11,560 nucleotides of DNA, taken from positions 1 to 11,560 of the forward strand of contig JAOAPW010000382.1 in NCBI GenBank assembly GCA_025463105.1. Direction: 5' to 3'. The notes beneath the pieces were generated by a model. The model saw only the letters and a list, made by a program, of their open reading frames with translations, did not search any database and had not been told where the DNA came from. Of the stretch, positions 1 to 8,112 are shown one piece after another. Position numbers and translations under genes: made by a program. Every line of letters starts with the position of its first letter. Position 1 is the first letter of the stretch. The stretch comes from Candidatus Acidiferrum typicum (GTDB lineage Bacteria > Acidobacteriota > Terriglobia > Acidiferrales > UBA7541).

Positions 1-2534
1 CCCGTGGGGAAGGGGCTCGTCAGGCGCTTCAGTGCGGATGGATCGATCACGGAGAGAGTGCTATTCGATGGGTTCACGGTGACGGCAATATTTGTAAGCG
101 GATTGAATGCCGCAGCCACGCTTCCCGTTTCCGCCGGACCGATCGTAGGATCGCCTGTGCGCAAAACTAGCGACGAAACAGTTTGATCCAGCAGACTGAA
201 GAACGACACGACGCCATTCGACGCGCCATTCGGCGAGGGATCGACCATTACCGCTTGCTGCGTCTCCGGGTTGAGGCCGAGTCCTTGAACCGTGTTCGTC
301 AACGCGAGCGTCGCCACGGGCGCGGAGTAGTTCACCGTTCCGGAAGTGGCGTGGCTGCCAACGTCGGGCAGCGTTCCAGACGTTTGTGTGTAGCTGAATT
401 GGCCATTTCCCGGACCCAGACCGCTTACTGTGTAGAAGCCGTCAAAAGTCGGATCCGGCGTTCCGTTACTATCCAGCACACCCTGAATGAAGACAGTGTC
501 GTTGAGTTGCACCGCCAGGGGCGGTGAACTTTGCACGGTTACTGTGACTACTTGAGTGGTCCGGGAAATATTGGTGATGGTGTTCTGGTTTTGTCGATTC
601 AGATCCACGATTCCTATCGACCCGATCCCGCCCGGCGTGGAAATCGCCCAGTTTAAATGCGGATCAACGGTGACTCGCGAATTTGCACCGGTGCTGATGC
701 TAACCGGCCCGAGCACCACGGGGGGTGTCTGTGTTACATCGAGCAGCAATCCGTACGGCCGGTTTTGAATTGTCACCAACGCCCGGCCACTGACAGGGTT
801 GATACCTATCGAGACGGGAGGATGTGTAGCCGCATCTGAAGGCGGATTCGAAAACAGCGGGGTCACCGATGTGACCGATGGAGTACTTGGGGGAGTGCCC
901 AGGTCCACGACCGCGACGGTTTGAGAAGCGGAATTCACTACAAGTGCTTTGTTTCGGACGTAATCCACGGCGACGCTCGTGGGCGCCGATGCTGCGCACG
1001 AGGACGTAGCCTGTCCGATAGAGCCTGTACAGATGGTTGTTCCTAGCACCGGTGTATTCGCTTTGAGGTCAATGAAGCTGACGCTGTTTGTTCCCGTATT
1101 CGCGACAACCGCCAAACCGGTTGCAGGGTTTATAGCTACATCGCTGGGAGACGATCCAAGGGCTAGCCCCACCGTAGTTGGGTTACTGATTGTGGAACCG
1201 CCTCCGTAGTTCGGCTGAACGGCAACATTAGTGACCGCAAATTTAGTCGCGTCCGCATCGCTGATGACGGCCACCGGGTGAAGTCCGGGGATAGAGAGGT
1301 CGCTGGCGTTGACGCCGGTGCCGCCGATAGTTATCGTCATTTGCCGGGCGTTGTTCACTTGAACCGGCCGAGGTTTGCCGTCGTAGGTGGCACTCACGGC
1401 TGTAGTCCCAGTTGTCCCGAAAAAACCGCCGTTAATGCCAAAGTCGAGTGCGCCACCGGAGTTGCTCTGCTGAATACTATCCGGCGAAGGACCGATGATT
1501 GCAGGCCTCACTCCAGCCACCACGATCCGGCACAGGGAGAGAGTCGGTGAGCAAACCTGCGGCGAGCCACCTTGCCGCGAGACCGTGATCGCAAGTCCGC
1601 CTGAAGTCGGCACTGCGGCTAATAACGTGTCAGGGATGCGCGCTCGAATCACCGAGGGTGAAACTACCGAGACGGCCGGCAAGGAGTCTGGTCCCAGGCC
1701 ATTAATCAATGTGCCGTTGGCGAATACATCGTTTGTCGAAATGAAGTTCGTGCCGGTGATGTAGATATCCTGAAACAGTGATCCCAGACCCACTGTGTTT
1801 GGGCTGACAGAGGTCAGAGTTGGCGTTGCGGCGGTCACTATAGTTACTGTCGCGGTGGCCGTTACGGCTGGATCCTTTGCGGAAGTAGCCGTGATCGTGA
1901 CCGTGCTCGGGTTGGGAGCTGCTGTCGGCGCTGTATAGACCGAGTGATCGACGAAGTTAGTGTCGATACCGGCGTCAACGATCGTGCCATTCGTGTTTCC
2001 AGTTGCTGTTGGAACTGACCAGGTGACGGCAAGGCACTTCGGGTCCGCAGTCTGGGAACAGCCGGGGTTATTGACAATAGCAGCGAATTTGTCGAAATGC
2101 TCGCCGGTGCCGACCGTTGCAGTAGTCGGAGAGATCGAAATGCTGATGCCGGAAATGATTGTAACCGTGGCGGTAGCGGTTTTCGTTGTATCAGCGTGCG
2201 CCGTGGCAGTGATTGTGGCAGTAGGAGTAATCGTCGTGGTTCCATTGGTCGTAACCGTAGGGACGGTTAAAGGCGCTGTGTAGACACCATTCGAGTCGAT
2301 GGTGCCGCAGGCCGGGGCGATCACGCCTGTCGGACAGGTCACAGTCCATGTCGCGGTCTGGTCGGTGGACCCACTGACGAACGGGGTGAAGGTTTGAGGG
2401 GGACCGCCGGCAATCACGCTGGCCGTGGTGGGCGACACCGATATCGTAATAGTCGACGCGGCTCCGCCTCCGCAACCCACGGCGCCAAGTCCCAGCGCAA
2501 GAGTTATTATCAAGCAGAACTTCCACCGACTCAT
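1..2534 (-). CDS. Secreted lipoprotein with tandem Ig-like, IPT/TIG-like and YVTN-type beta-propeller domains (C-terminus beyond window)
   Basis: I translated this frame by hand; it stays open from the ATG at 2534 to the left edge, giving 844 residues with no stop, so the gene is partial at its 3' end. The start has a GGGAGG ribosome site 6 nt upstream. Residues 1-20 form a lipoprotein signal (MSRWKFCLIIT then a hydrophobic run) with lipobox A18-V19-G20-C21, followed by a glycine-rich linker. Domains: two related Ig-like units (about 28-127 and 128-232), two IPT/TIG-like domains (about 238-325, starting LTSVSPNTVG, and 342-425, starting IIGPSPDS), then a beta-propeller from about 450. Six blade-type repeats are visible, for example PSDVAINPATGLAVVAN near 463 and PTSVAVDYVRNKALVVN near 518. 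A different, Thr/Val-rich domain (about 646-738) is inserted between the fourth and fifth repeats. It is probably a membrane-anchored surface or periplasmic binding/adhesion protein; ligand unknown. It follows bamA by 101 bp and could be co-transcribed or have its own promoter. Confidence 0.9.
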   Translation of the reverse strand, partial: MSRWKFCLIITLALGLGAVGCGGGAASTITISVSPTTASVIAGGPPQTFTPFVSGSTDQTATWTVTCPTGVIAPACGTIDSNGVYTAPLTVPTVTTNGTTTITPTATITATAHADTTKTATATVTIISGISISISPTTATVGTGEHFDKFAAIVNNPGCSQTADPKCLAVTWSVPTATGNTNGTIVDAGIDTNFVDHSVYTAPTAAPNPSTVTITATSAKDPAVTATATVTIVTAATPTLTSVSPNTVGLGSLFQDIYITGTNFISTNDVFANGTLINGLGPDSLPAVSVVSPSVIRARIPDTLLAAVPTSGGLAITVSRQGGSPQVCSPTLSLCRIVVAGVRPAIIGPSPDSIQQSNSGGALDFGINGGFFGTTGTTAVSATYDGKPRPVQVNNARQMTITIGGTGVNASDLSIPGLHPVAVISDADATKFAVTNVAVQPNYGGGSTISNPTTVGLALGSSPSDVAINPATGLAVVANTGTNSVSFIDLKANTPVLGTTICTGSIGQATSSCAASAPTSVAVDYVRNKALVVNSASQTVAVVDLGTPPSTPSVTSVTPLFSNPPSDAATHPPVSIGINPVSGRALVTIQNRPYGLLLDVTQTPPVVLGPVSISTGANSRVTVDPHLNWAISTPGGIGSIGIVDLNRQNQNTITNISRTTQVVTVTVQSSPPLAVQLNDTVFIQGVLDSNGTPDPTFDGFYTVSGLGPGNGQFSYTQTSGTLPDVGSHATSGTVNYSAPVATLALTNTVQGLGLNPETQQAVMVDPSPNGASNGVVSFFSLLDQTVSSLVLRTGDPTIGPAETGSVAAAFNPLTNIAVTVNPSNSTLSVIDPSALKRLTSPFPT
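1839..2453 (-). repeat. Two tandem related Ig-like domains inside the lipoprotein
   Basis: Residues 28-127 and 128-232 of the lipoprotein share the same landmarks in the same order. Each has ISxSPTTAxV near the start, a TWTV / TWSV strand in the middle, a GTI-D segment followed by a VYTAP strand, and an ending TITAT...TATATVTI. Spacing differs by a few residues and the DNA is diverged, so this is an old domain duplication and not a recent DNA repeat. The pattern resembles bacterial Ig-like (BIG) domains. Confidence 0.75.
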
Positions 2535-2540
2535 GCCTGT

Positions 2541-2546
2541 CCTCCC
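2541..2546 (-). promoter_or_regulatory. Strong Shine-Dalgarno site fixing the lipoprotein start
   Basis: On the minus strand the sequence reads GGGAGG, then ACAGGC, then ATG at 2534. The 6-nt spacing and the lipoprotein signal that begins at this ATG together decide the start. Confidence 0.8.
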
Positions 2547-2635
2547 AGAAACACTCAACATTCGATCTGCCACCGGCCCACACCTTGTTTCCCCATCAAG
2601 AATTCTTCCCTGTACAGAGTGATTGCACCGCGCCC

Positions 2636-5578
2636 TTAGAACGTCCGGCTCACTGTGAATCGGAACGTGCGCACGGGATCGAAAAAATTCGTTCGTTGCG
2701 GGTTATTAAATAGATTCAGAATCGAGGGCATCACTTGCGATTCCCAGACCTGCGTCGGAATTCCCGCCTTGAAAGGATCCCACGCCGGATCATTCGGATT
2801 ATTCGGATCTCCCGGGAATTTGGTCTGCGGCGAAGTAATAATTTGAGACATTCGCTCGAAGTTGTAGCCCCAATAAATCCGGAACGGCGCTTGCACGATT
2901 GGAAGCTGAACCACCAGCTCGACGCCTGCCGTGCTGCGAAGCTTAAAATTTGTGCCCGGTTGCAATGGCAGCGTCGGGCTGATTGTTGTCGTTGGGAATT
3001 GCTGTTGCAGCGAAGTCAGGTCTGTAGAATTGAGCTGCAACTGATTACGCCGGAGCGCTCCCGTTGCGCCAATATCGGCAAACAGGGACGCGCTCACATG
3101 CGGAGCGATGGGGATGCGATACTCGAAATTCGCAAGGGCTTGCGTATCCCCGCCAGGAAATGAAATTTGATATGCCAACGTGGGAATCTGGACCGCGCCC
3201 GTTGTCGGAGTTCCCCCCGAATTCAGGACAAAGGGATTCGAGAAAGTGATCGAAGTATTGGTACGCGTGGGAATAAATACCACGGGAGAAACCGTGCGAA
3301 TGTCAAATCCACGCAAATCAGTTTCGCCGCCCAGGTAGAACCGGCTGTATGGCGCAACGACTTTCCCGCTGAATCCGCTGGTAAACGCTCCCAGAAAGCG
3401 CATCGCAATCACGTTGCGCTTGTGATAGTTCGGGCGGAAATACTTGGCCTCCACGATGTCAGTGATGCTGTTGACATTGCCGCCCATGGGTCCGCCTTCC
3501 AGAGCGAACGAAGTGAACAGGCTTTTTCCGTGAGTCGGATTCACCGGATTGTCCACGGTGTTGTACGTCAGGCTCGGAACAATGCGGCTGGAATGAATGC
3601 CCGTGAGCGCTGAGGGGCCCGCGAGGGCTTGAAATTGCAGCACGCTGAAGAGCGCCGTTGCGGCCGTGCTCAGCGATTGGATGCTCGTTCGCGTGTAGCC
3701 GTAGGTGAGCCCCACACGGGTGAACCCGAGATGGCGAATTGGATAGCTCGAAAATAGCGTGAAGCCATCGCTGTTTTGCGTGTAGTTCTGCACCGTATTC
3801 GGATTCAGCTGCACCTGGTAGCCCACCGCCAGCGAATATTGCCGTGCTTGATCGAAGTTGTAACGGCTCGTAAAGATTGTGAATCCGGTGCTGATGGGAC
3901 GGTCGAACAGGTAGGGTTCGGTAAAGCCGAAAGAAATATTACGCTGCAGGTCGCCTATATTGGCGGAAAGCGTAAGCGTTTCGCCGAGACCCAGGAAGTT
4001 GTTCGTCTGATAGGTCAGGCCTATGTAACTGCCGGAAAGGCCGCTGACACCGCCGGTCAAACTGATGGACTGTTTGCCTTTTTCCTTGAGCTTGAGAAGG
4101 ATGTCCACCGTGCCTTGTTTGACGTTTCGCTTGATCTCGGCATTCTCAGGCTTGACCGGCTCGAAATAATCGAGTTGATTGAGCCGCAGCAGGCTGAGTT
4201 CCCACAAATTGTTGCGGAACATGTCGCCTTCACTGAGCATGAGTTCGCGGCGAATTACTTTATCGCGGGTTCCCGTGTTGCCGCTGAAATCGATTCGGCG
4301 GACGAAGAACTGTTTCTGCTCGTCGAACGCGAACGTCAAATCAATTGTCTTCGTATCGTCGTGAACGTCCGTGTCCGGCACGGCGGTGAAGTCGATGAAA
4401 CCGTAGTTGCCGTAAAGTTTGGTGTAGTCCTGAATGGCCTTGCGGACTTTTGCCACGCTGAAGATTTCGCCCTTCTTGATCGGGAAAATCGATTCCAGAA
4501 AATCCGTCTTCAGCGAAAGGCCTTTGTCCGGGTCAGCGCTGCGAACGTGCAGCGTTCCCATGTGGTAGCGTTCGCCCTCCTCGATGGGAATCGTGACGTT
4601 GGTGGCTTTGCCATGCTTGGCTCCCACCACGGGAATGGGAATAGGTCCGGGCAAGCCGCCGCGGTTGATGTCGTCCGTTTTCACGATCGGATCTTTCACG
4701 AGCACTTTGAAATATCCGTTGTCCTGATAGAGGCCGCGGACGCCGATTTCGAGATCCTCGTCCAGCTTCGGACGGTCGAAGGTCTTCGACATGATGTCGA
4801 TTCCTCCCAAGGGTCCGAGTGGAATCGCGATGGGACGCGAATTGCGCATCGTGCGAACGATGCGGCGGCTCGAAAACGCTGTGTTGCCCGTGACCTCGAT
4901 CTTGCCGACTTTTACTTTGGCGCCTTCGTCGATGTTGAAGGTAAGTTTGACCGCATTCGTGCCGGGGATGCGTTCGTAGGTTGGTTTGACGATGGCGAAC
5001 TGCCGGCCATGTTCGGCCAGCAATTCCTTCAGCACAACTTCGGCTTTTTTGATACGCGTGGGATCAAACTGGCTTTCGATCGACAATCCGACTTTGCGAT
5101 CCTTGAAACGGTCCAGGATGTCGGATTCGGAAACTGATTTATTGCCCTTGTACTCGATGCGCCGAATGATTGGACGCTCGGTGACATAGAAAATTACAAT
5201 CTTGGAGTTAGGTTTATCAGGAGTGTCCTGAACTTCCAGCCGGATATCCTCGAAATATTGGGTATTCCACAAAGCGTGAAAATCGCGGCGCAGGGCGTCC
5301 TCATTCAATGCATCGCCGGCACGAGAAAAAATGCGGGCGCGAAGAGTCTCGCTGCGGATTCGGCGATTTCCCTGGAATTCGATGCGTTCGATGACGGGAG
5401 TTTCCTGCGAACCAGCCGCGGACTTCTGTTGCGGCTGTGATCGCTGCGGATCCGGAATGGGAGCTGCGTGGTTCGCAGGCGCCCAGCAAGCGAAAACAGT
5501 CGCAACCAGGCACACTACGCTGGTGCGTAGAACAAGCAAGGCACAACGATGCTTTCTTGCGGCCCTTGAACAGCTCAA
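2636..5578 (-). CDS. bamA: Outer membrane protein assembly factor BamA (Omp85 family)
   Basis: BamA is the outer-membrane channel that folds and inserts beta-barrel proteins. The 980-residue product is longer than E. coli BamA (about 800). Residues 1-38 look like a signal peptide: basic RAARKHR, a hydrophobic stretch, and a likely cleavage after N-H-A. Five POTRA domains follow at about 62-137 (VIERIEFQGNRRI), 138-221 (IIRRIEYKGNKSV), 222-337 (KIEVTGNTAF), 338-422 and 424-503 (RRIDFSGNTGTRD). The barrel covers about 504-980 and carries the loop-6 motif LGGETDLRGFD (LRGF at 755-758). The chain ends FRFTVSRTF, with the terminal Phe of a beta-signal. The start is TTG at 5578, the only candidate after the in-frame TAG at 5591-5593; AGGGG lies 9 nt upstream. 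POTRA3 carries a Pro/Gly-rich insert (about 300-330), and a long loop (about 910-965) precedes the last strand. It lies 77 bp downstream of clpC on the same strand. Confidence 0.97.
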   Translation of the reverse strand: MSCSRAARKHRCALLVLRTSVVCLVATVFACWAPANHAAPIPDPQRSQPQQKSAAGSQETPVIERIEFQGNRRIRSETLRARIFSRAGDALNEDALRRDFHALWNTQYFEDIRLEVQDTPDKPNSKIVIFYVTERPIIRRIEYKGNKSVSESDILDRFKDRKVGLSIESQFDPTRIKKAEVVLKELLAEHGRQFAIVKPTYERIPGTNAVKLTFNIDEGAKVKVGKIEVTGNTAFSSRRIVRTMRNSRPIAIPLGPLGGIDIMSKTFDRPKLDEDLEIGVRGLYQDNGYFKVLVKDPIVKTDDINRGGLPGPIPIPVVGAKHGKATNVTIPIEEGERYHMGTLHVRSADPDKGLSLKTDFLESIFPIKKGEIFSVAKVRKAIQDYTKLYGNYGFIDFTAVPDTDVHDDTKTIDLTFAFDEQKQFFVRRIDFSGNTGTRDKVIRRELMLSEGDMFRNNLWELSLLRLNQLDYFEPVKPENAEIKRNVKQGTVDILLKLKEKGKQSISLTGGVSGLSGSYIGLTYQTNNFLGLGETLTLSANIGDLQRNISFGFTEPYLFDRPISTGFTIFTSRYNFDQARQYSLAVGYQVQLNPNTVQNYTQNSDGFTLFSSYPIRHLGFTRVGLTYGYTRTSIQSLSTAATALFSVLQFQALAGPSALTGIHSSRIVPSLTYNTVDNPVNPTHGKSLFTSFALEGGPMGGNVNSITDIVEAKYFRPNYHKRNVIAMRFLGAFTSGFSGKVVAPYSRFYLGGETDLRGFDIRTVSPVVFIPTRTNTSITFSNPFVLNSGGTPTTGAVQIPTLAYQISFPGGDTQALANFEYRIPIAPHVSASLFADIGATGALRRNQLQLNSTDLTSLQQQFPTTTISPTLPLQPGTNFKLRSTAGVELVVQLPIVQAPFRIYWGYNFERMSQIITSPQTKFPGDPNNPNDPAWDPFKAGIPTQVWESQVMPSILNLFNNPQRTNFFDPVRTFRFTVSRTF

Positions 5579-5615
5579 GGCCGCTTGCCCCTAAACAAGA
5601 ATGAACGCTCCCCCA

Positions 5616-5637
5616 GCCGGACTCAGAAAAGTCCGGC
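5616..5637 (-). other. Perfect 8-bp hairpin between clpC and bamA
   Basis: GCCGGACT and AGTCCGGC pair perfectly around a 6-nt loop, in the 77-bp gap between the clpC stop and the bamA TTG start. On the transcribed strand the stem is followed by a G-rich segment (GGGGGAG), and U-rich sequence appears only some 10 nt later. It is therefore not a textbook intrinsic terminator. It could be a partial terminator or attenuator, a 3'-end protecting stem for clpC mRNA, or an RNA processing site that adjusts bamA expression. Confidence 0.6.
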
Positions 5638-5655
5638 CTGCGCGCGTAGGATTCG

Positions 5656-8082
5656 CTAGTGGGATACCGGGGTTGCTTCGACCACCGGTCGGAATCCAAG
5701 CCCGTCAGTTGAGACGAAAACTTCCAGCGTTGCCGGCCGCTGCAGGCCCCCCTGAATCAGCGCCTCCGACAACGGATCTTCGACGTACTTTTGCAGGGCC
5801 CTGCGTAGGGGACGCGCGCCGTAGTTGCGGTCCGCGCAAGTTTTCTCGAGGACCCACTGGCGTGCTTCCTGCGTCAGAACTATCTGCACCTGGCGGTGGA
5901 TCAAAGTGTCGTTGATCTGTCCGACCAGCAAATCGATAATGCGGAGCAGTTCCTCATCACCCAGCGGATTGAACAGAATAATCTCATCCAACCTGTTTAG
6001 GAATTCCGGATTGAATACGCGTTTCACCTCGCTGAGCACCAATTCATCGAGGCTCTTTGCCGACCCTTCTTCCGCGGCGGACTGGAATCCCATGGTGGAG
6101 CGCTTCTGGAGATGCCGAGCACCGAGGTTTGAGGTCATGATTAGAATCGTGTTCCGGAAATCCACGGTATTGCCGAGGCCGTCGGTAAGTTGGCCGTCTT
6201 CAAATACCTGGAGCAAAATATTGTACACGTCCGGGTGAGCCTTCTCGATTTCATCGAGCAGGATAACCGAGTACGGAGTGCGGCGAACGCGCTCGGTCAG
6301 CTGGCCGCCTTCCTCGTAGCCCACGTATCCTGGAGGCGCGCCGATCAGCTTGGACACGGAATGTTTTTCCATGTATTCGGACATATCGAAACGCACCAGT
6401 GATTTCTCGCTGCCAAACAAAAATTCCGCCAGGCGCCGAGCCACTTCCGTCTTGCCGACTCCGGTCGGGCCCAGGAACAGGAAGCAGCCCACGGGGCGCC
6501 CCGGCGCCTTGAGTCCCGCGCGGCTGCGGCGAATCGCGCGTGCCAGCGCTGTGATTGCCTTGTCCTGGCTGATGACGCGCTTGTGCAGCTCGATTTCAAT
6601 GCGCAGCAGTTTTTCTTGTTCGTCTTCCTTGATGGAGCTGACGTTGATTCCCGTCCACCGCGCCACCACTTCTTCGATATCTTCGCGCGTGACGATTCCC
6701 GTGCTGGTGTCGTCCAGTTTCAGACGTTCGCGAACGACTCGCAGATTTTCTTTTTCTTTCCGCTCTTCCTCGGAGTAGAAGCGCGCCTTCTCGAATTCGT
6801 GATTGGCGATGGCGGTTTCCATCCGGTGCGTGATGAATTTCACACGCTTCTGCACTTCGGCCACTTCATCCGGGAGCATGGCCTGGCGCAATTTTACGCG
6901 CGCGCCCGCTTCGTCGATCAGATCGATGGCCTTGTCCGGCAGGAAGCGATCGGGAATGTAGCGGCTGGAAAGATAAACCGCGTAGCGAATGGCTTCGTCG
7001 GTGTAGCTGACGGCATGAAACTTTTCGTAACGTTCGCGTACGCCCTCGAGAACCTGAATCGCTTCGTCCTCGGATGGCGCGCCCACTTTGACGGCCTGGA
7101 AACGGCGCTCCAGCGAGCGGTCCTTTTCCACCGATTTGCGGTATTCGCCGGGAGTGGTCGCGCCGATGCATTGAATTTCGCCGCGCGAGAGCGCAGGCTT
7201 CAAAATGTTGGCGGCATCGAGCGAACCCTCCGCCGAGCCGGCGCCCACGAGAGTATGCAGCTCGTCGATAAACACGATGGAGTTCTGACTCTCCATCAAT
7301 TCTTTCATGATGGTTTTGAGCCGCTCCTCGAACTGGCCGCGATATTTCGTGCCGGCGACGATCAGCGAAAGATCGAGCGAGAGAATGCGTTTGTCGGCGA
7401 GAAATGGCGGAACATCACTGTCGGAAATCCGCTGCGCCAGGCCTTCGACGATCGCGGTTTTGCCGACGCCGGGTTCGCCGATCAGGACGGGATTATTTTT
7501 CGTGCGGCGGCAAAGAATCTGGATGACGCGTTCGACTTCGCGTTCACGGCCGACCAGAGGATCGAGCTGGCCTTCCAGCGCTGCTTGCGTGAGGTCGCGG
7601 CTGAATTCAGCGAGTAACGATGTTTCCTTGGGACGCGATGCCGGCGCTTTCTCGCCAGCGCTGCGCGCAAGTTCCTCGCGCAGCGTTGAAAGACGCAGCC
7701 CGCGCTCCTGCAAAATTTCCGCGCCGAAACATTTTTCTTCGCGCAGGATCCCGAGCAACAGGTGTTCGGTTCCGACGTGCTTGTGTCCGAGGCGTTCCGC
7801 CTCTTCGGTGGCGAAATTCAGAATGCGTTTCGACTCCTGGCTGAGGGGAACCTCGACCGAAGTGGAAATGCGCTCACGAATCGTGATGCGCTGCTCAATT
7901 TCTTTGCGGATGGATTCGATGGACCCGTGGGAACGCAGGAAGCGATTGGCCAGGGCCTTGTCCTCGCGCATTAATCCGAGCAGCAGATGTTCTGTCTCGA
8001 TGTACGGGGATCCATACTGGCTGGCCTCGTACCGCGCAAAAAATATTACGCGGCGTGCTTTCTCTGTGTAACGTTCAAACAC
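5656..8082 (-). CDS. clpC: ATP-dependent Clp protease ATP-binding subunit ClpC
   Basis: ClpC is a cytoplasmic AAA+ unfoldase that threads substrates into ClpP. The 808-residue length is normal. The Clp N-domain (1-145) has two repeats marked ETEHLLLGLMRE (29-40) and GTEHLLLGILRE (104-115). The first ATPase domain has Walker A GEPGVGKT (202-209) and Walker B IVFIDE (269-274). A middle region with a UVR-like motif (about 425-448, EFEKARFYSEEE) separates ClpC from ClpA. The second ATPase domain has GPTGVGKT (538-545) and VILLDE (606-611). STMGFQ (662-667) sits where the ClpP-docking loop lies, with Met in place of the more usual Val/Ile/Leu before GF. The C-terminal small domain includes NYGARPLRRALQ. 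The start is GTG at 8082; the opening MFERYTEKARRVIFFAR is the family's canonical N-terminus. It lies 30 bp downstream of lolD and probably shares its transcript. No mcsA, mcsB or ctsR genes are nearby. Confidence 0.97.
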   Translation of the reverse strand: MFERYTEKARRVIFFARYEASQYGSPYIETEHLLLGLMREDKALANRFLRSHGSIESIRKEIEQRITIRERISTSVEVPLSQESKRILNFATEEAERLGHKHVGTEHLLLGILREEKCFGAEILQERGLRLSTLREELARSAGEKAPASRPKETSLLAEFSRDLTQAALEGQLDPLVGREREVERVIQILCRRTKNNPVLIGEPGVGKTAIVEGLAQRISDSDVPPFLADKRILSLDLSLIVAGTKYRGQFEERLKTIMKELMESQNSIVFIDELHTLVGAGSAEGSLDAANILKPALSRGEIQCIGATTPGEYRKSVEKDRSLERRFQAVKVGAPSEDEAIQVLEGVRERYEKFHAVSYTDEAIRYAVYLSSRYIPDRFLPDKAIDLIDEAGARVKLRQAMLPDEVAEVQKRVKFITHRMETAIANHEFEKARFYSEEERKEKENLRVVRERLKLDDTSTGIVTREDIEEVVARWTGINVSSIKEDEQEKLLRIEIELHKRVISQDKAITALARAIRRSRAGLKAPGRPVGCFLFLGPTGVGKTEVARRLAEFLFGSEKSLVRFDMSEYMEKHSVSKLIGAPPGYVGYEEGGQLTERVRRTPYSVILLDEIEKAHPDVYNILLQVFEDGQLTDGLGNTVDFRNTILIMTSNLGARHLQKRSTMGFQSAAEEGSAKSLDELVLSEVKRVFNPEFLNRLDEIILFNPLGDEELLRIIDLLVGQINDTLIHRQVQIVLTQEARQWVLEKTCADRNYGARPLRRALQKYVEDPLSEALIQGGLQRPATLEVFVSTDGLGFRPVVEATPVSH

Positions 8083-8112
8083 GGGTCACTCGTTTCTCCC
8101 TCAGTTAAAAAC

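Noticed and set aside
2191..2583. A minus-strand frame with an ATG at 2583, upstream of the lipoprotein start.
   Set aside because: It is in another frame, rich in Arg, His and Trp, and overlaps the lipoprotein, whose frame has the ribosome site, lipobox and domains. The plus-strand frames in 1-2500 are likewise antisense shadows.
2598..2607. A 10-bp palindrome (AAGAATTCTT) between bamA and the lipoprotein gene.
   Set aside because: It is short and low in complexity, with no second copy or supporting motif, so no operator can be claimed.
3776..5137. A 453-codon open frame on the plus strand opposite bamA.
   Set aside because: It lies wholly antisense to a clear BamA, has no recognisable domain or signal, and is explained by the GC and codon bias of the real gene. 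A second case is 6583-7617, opposite clpC.
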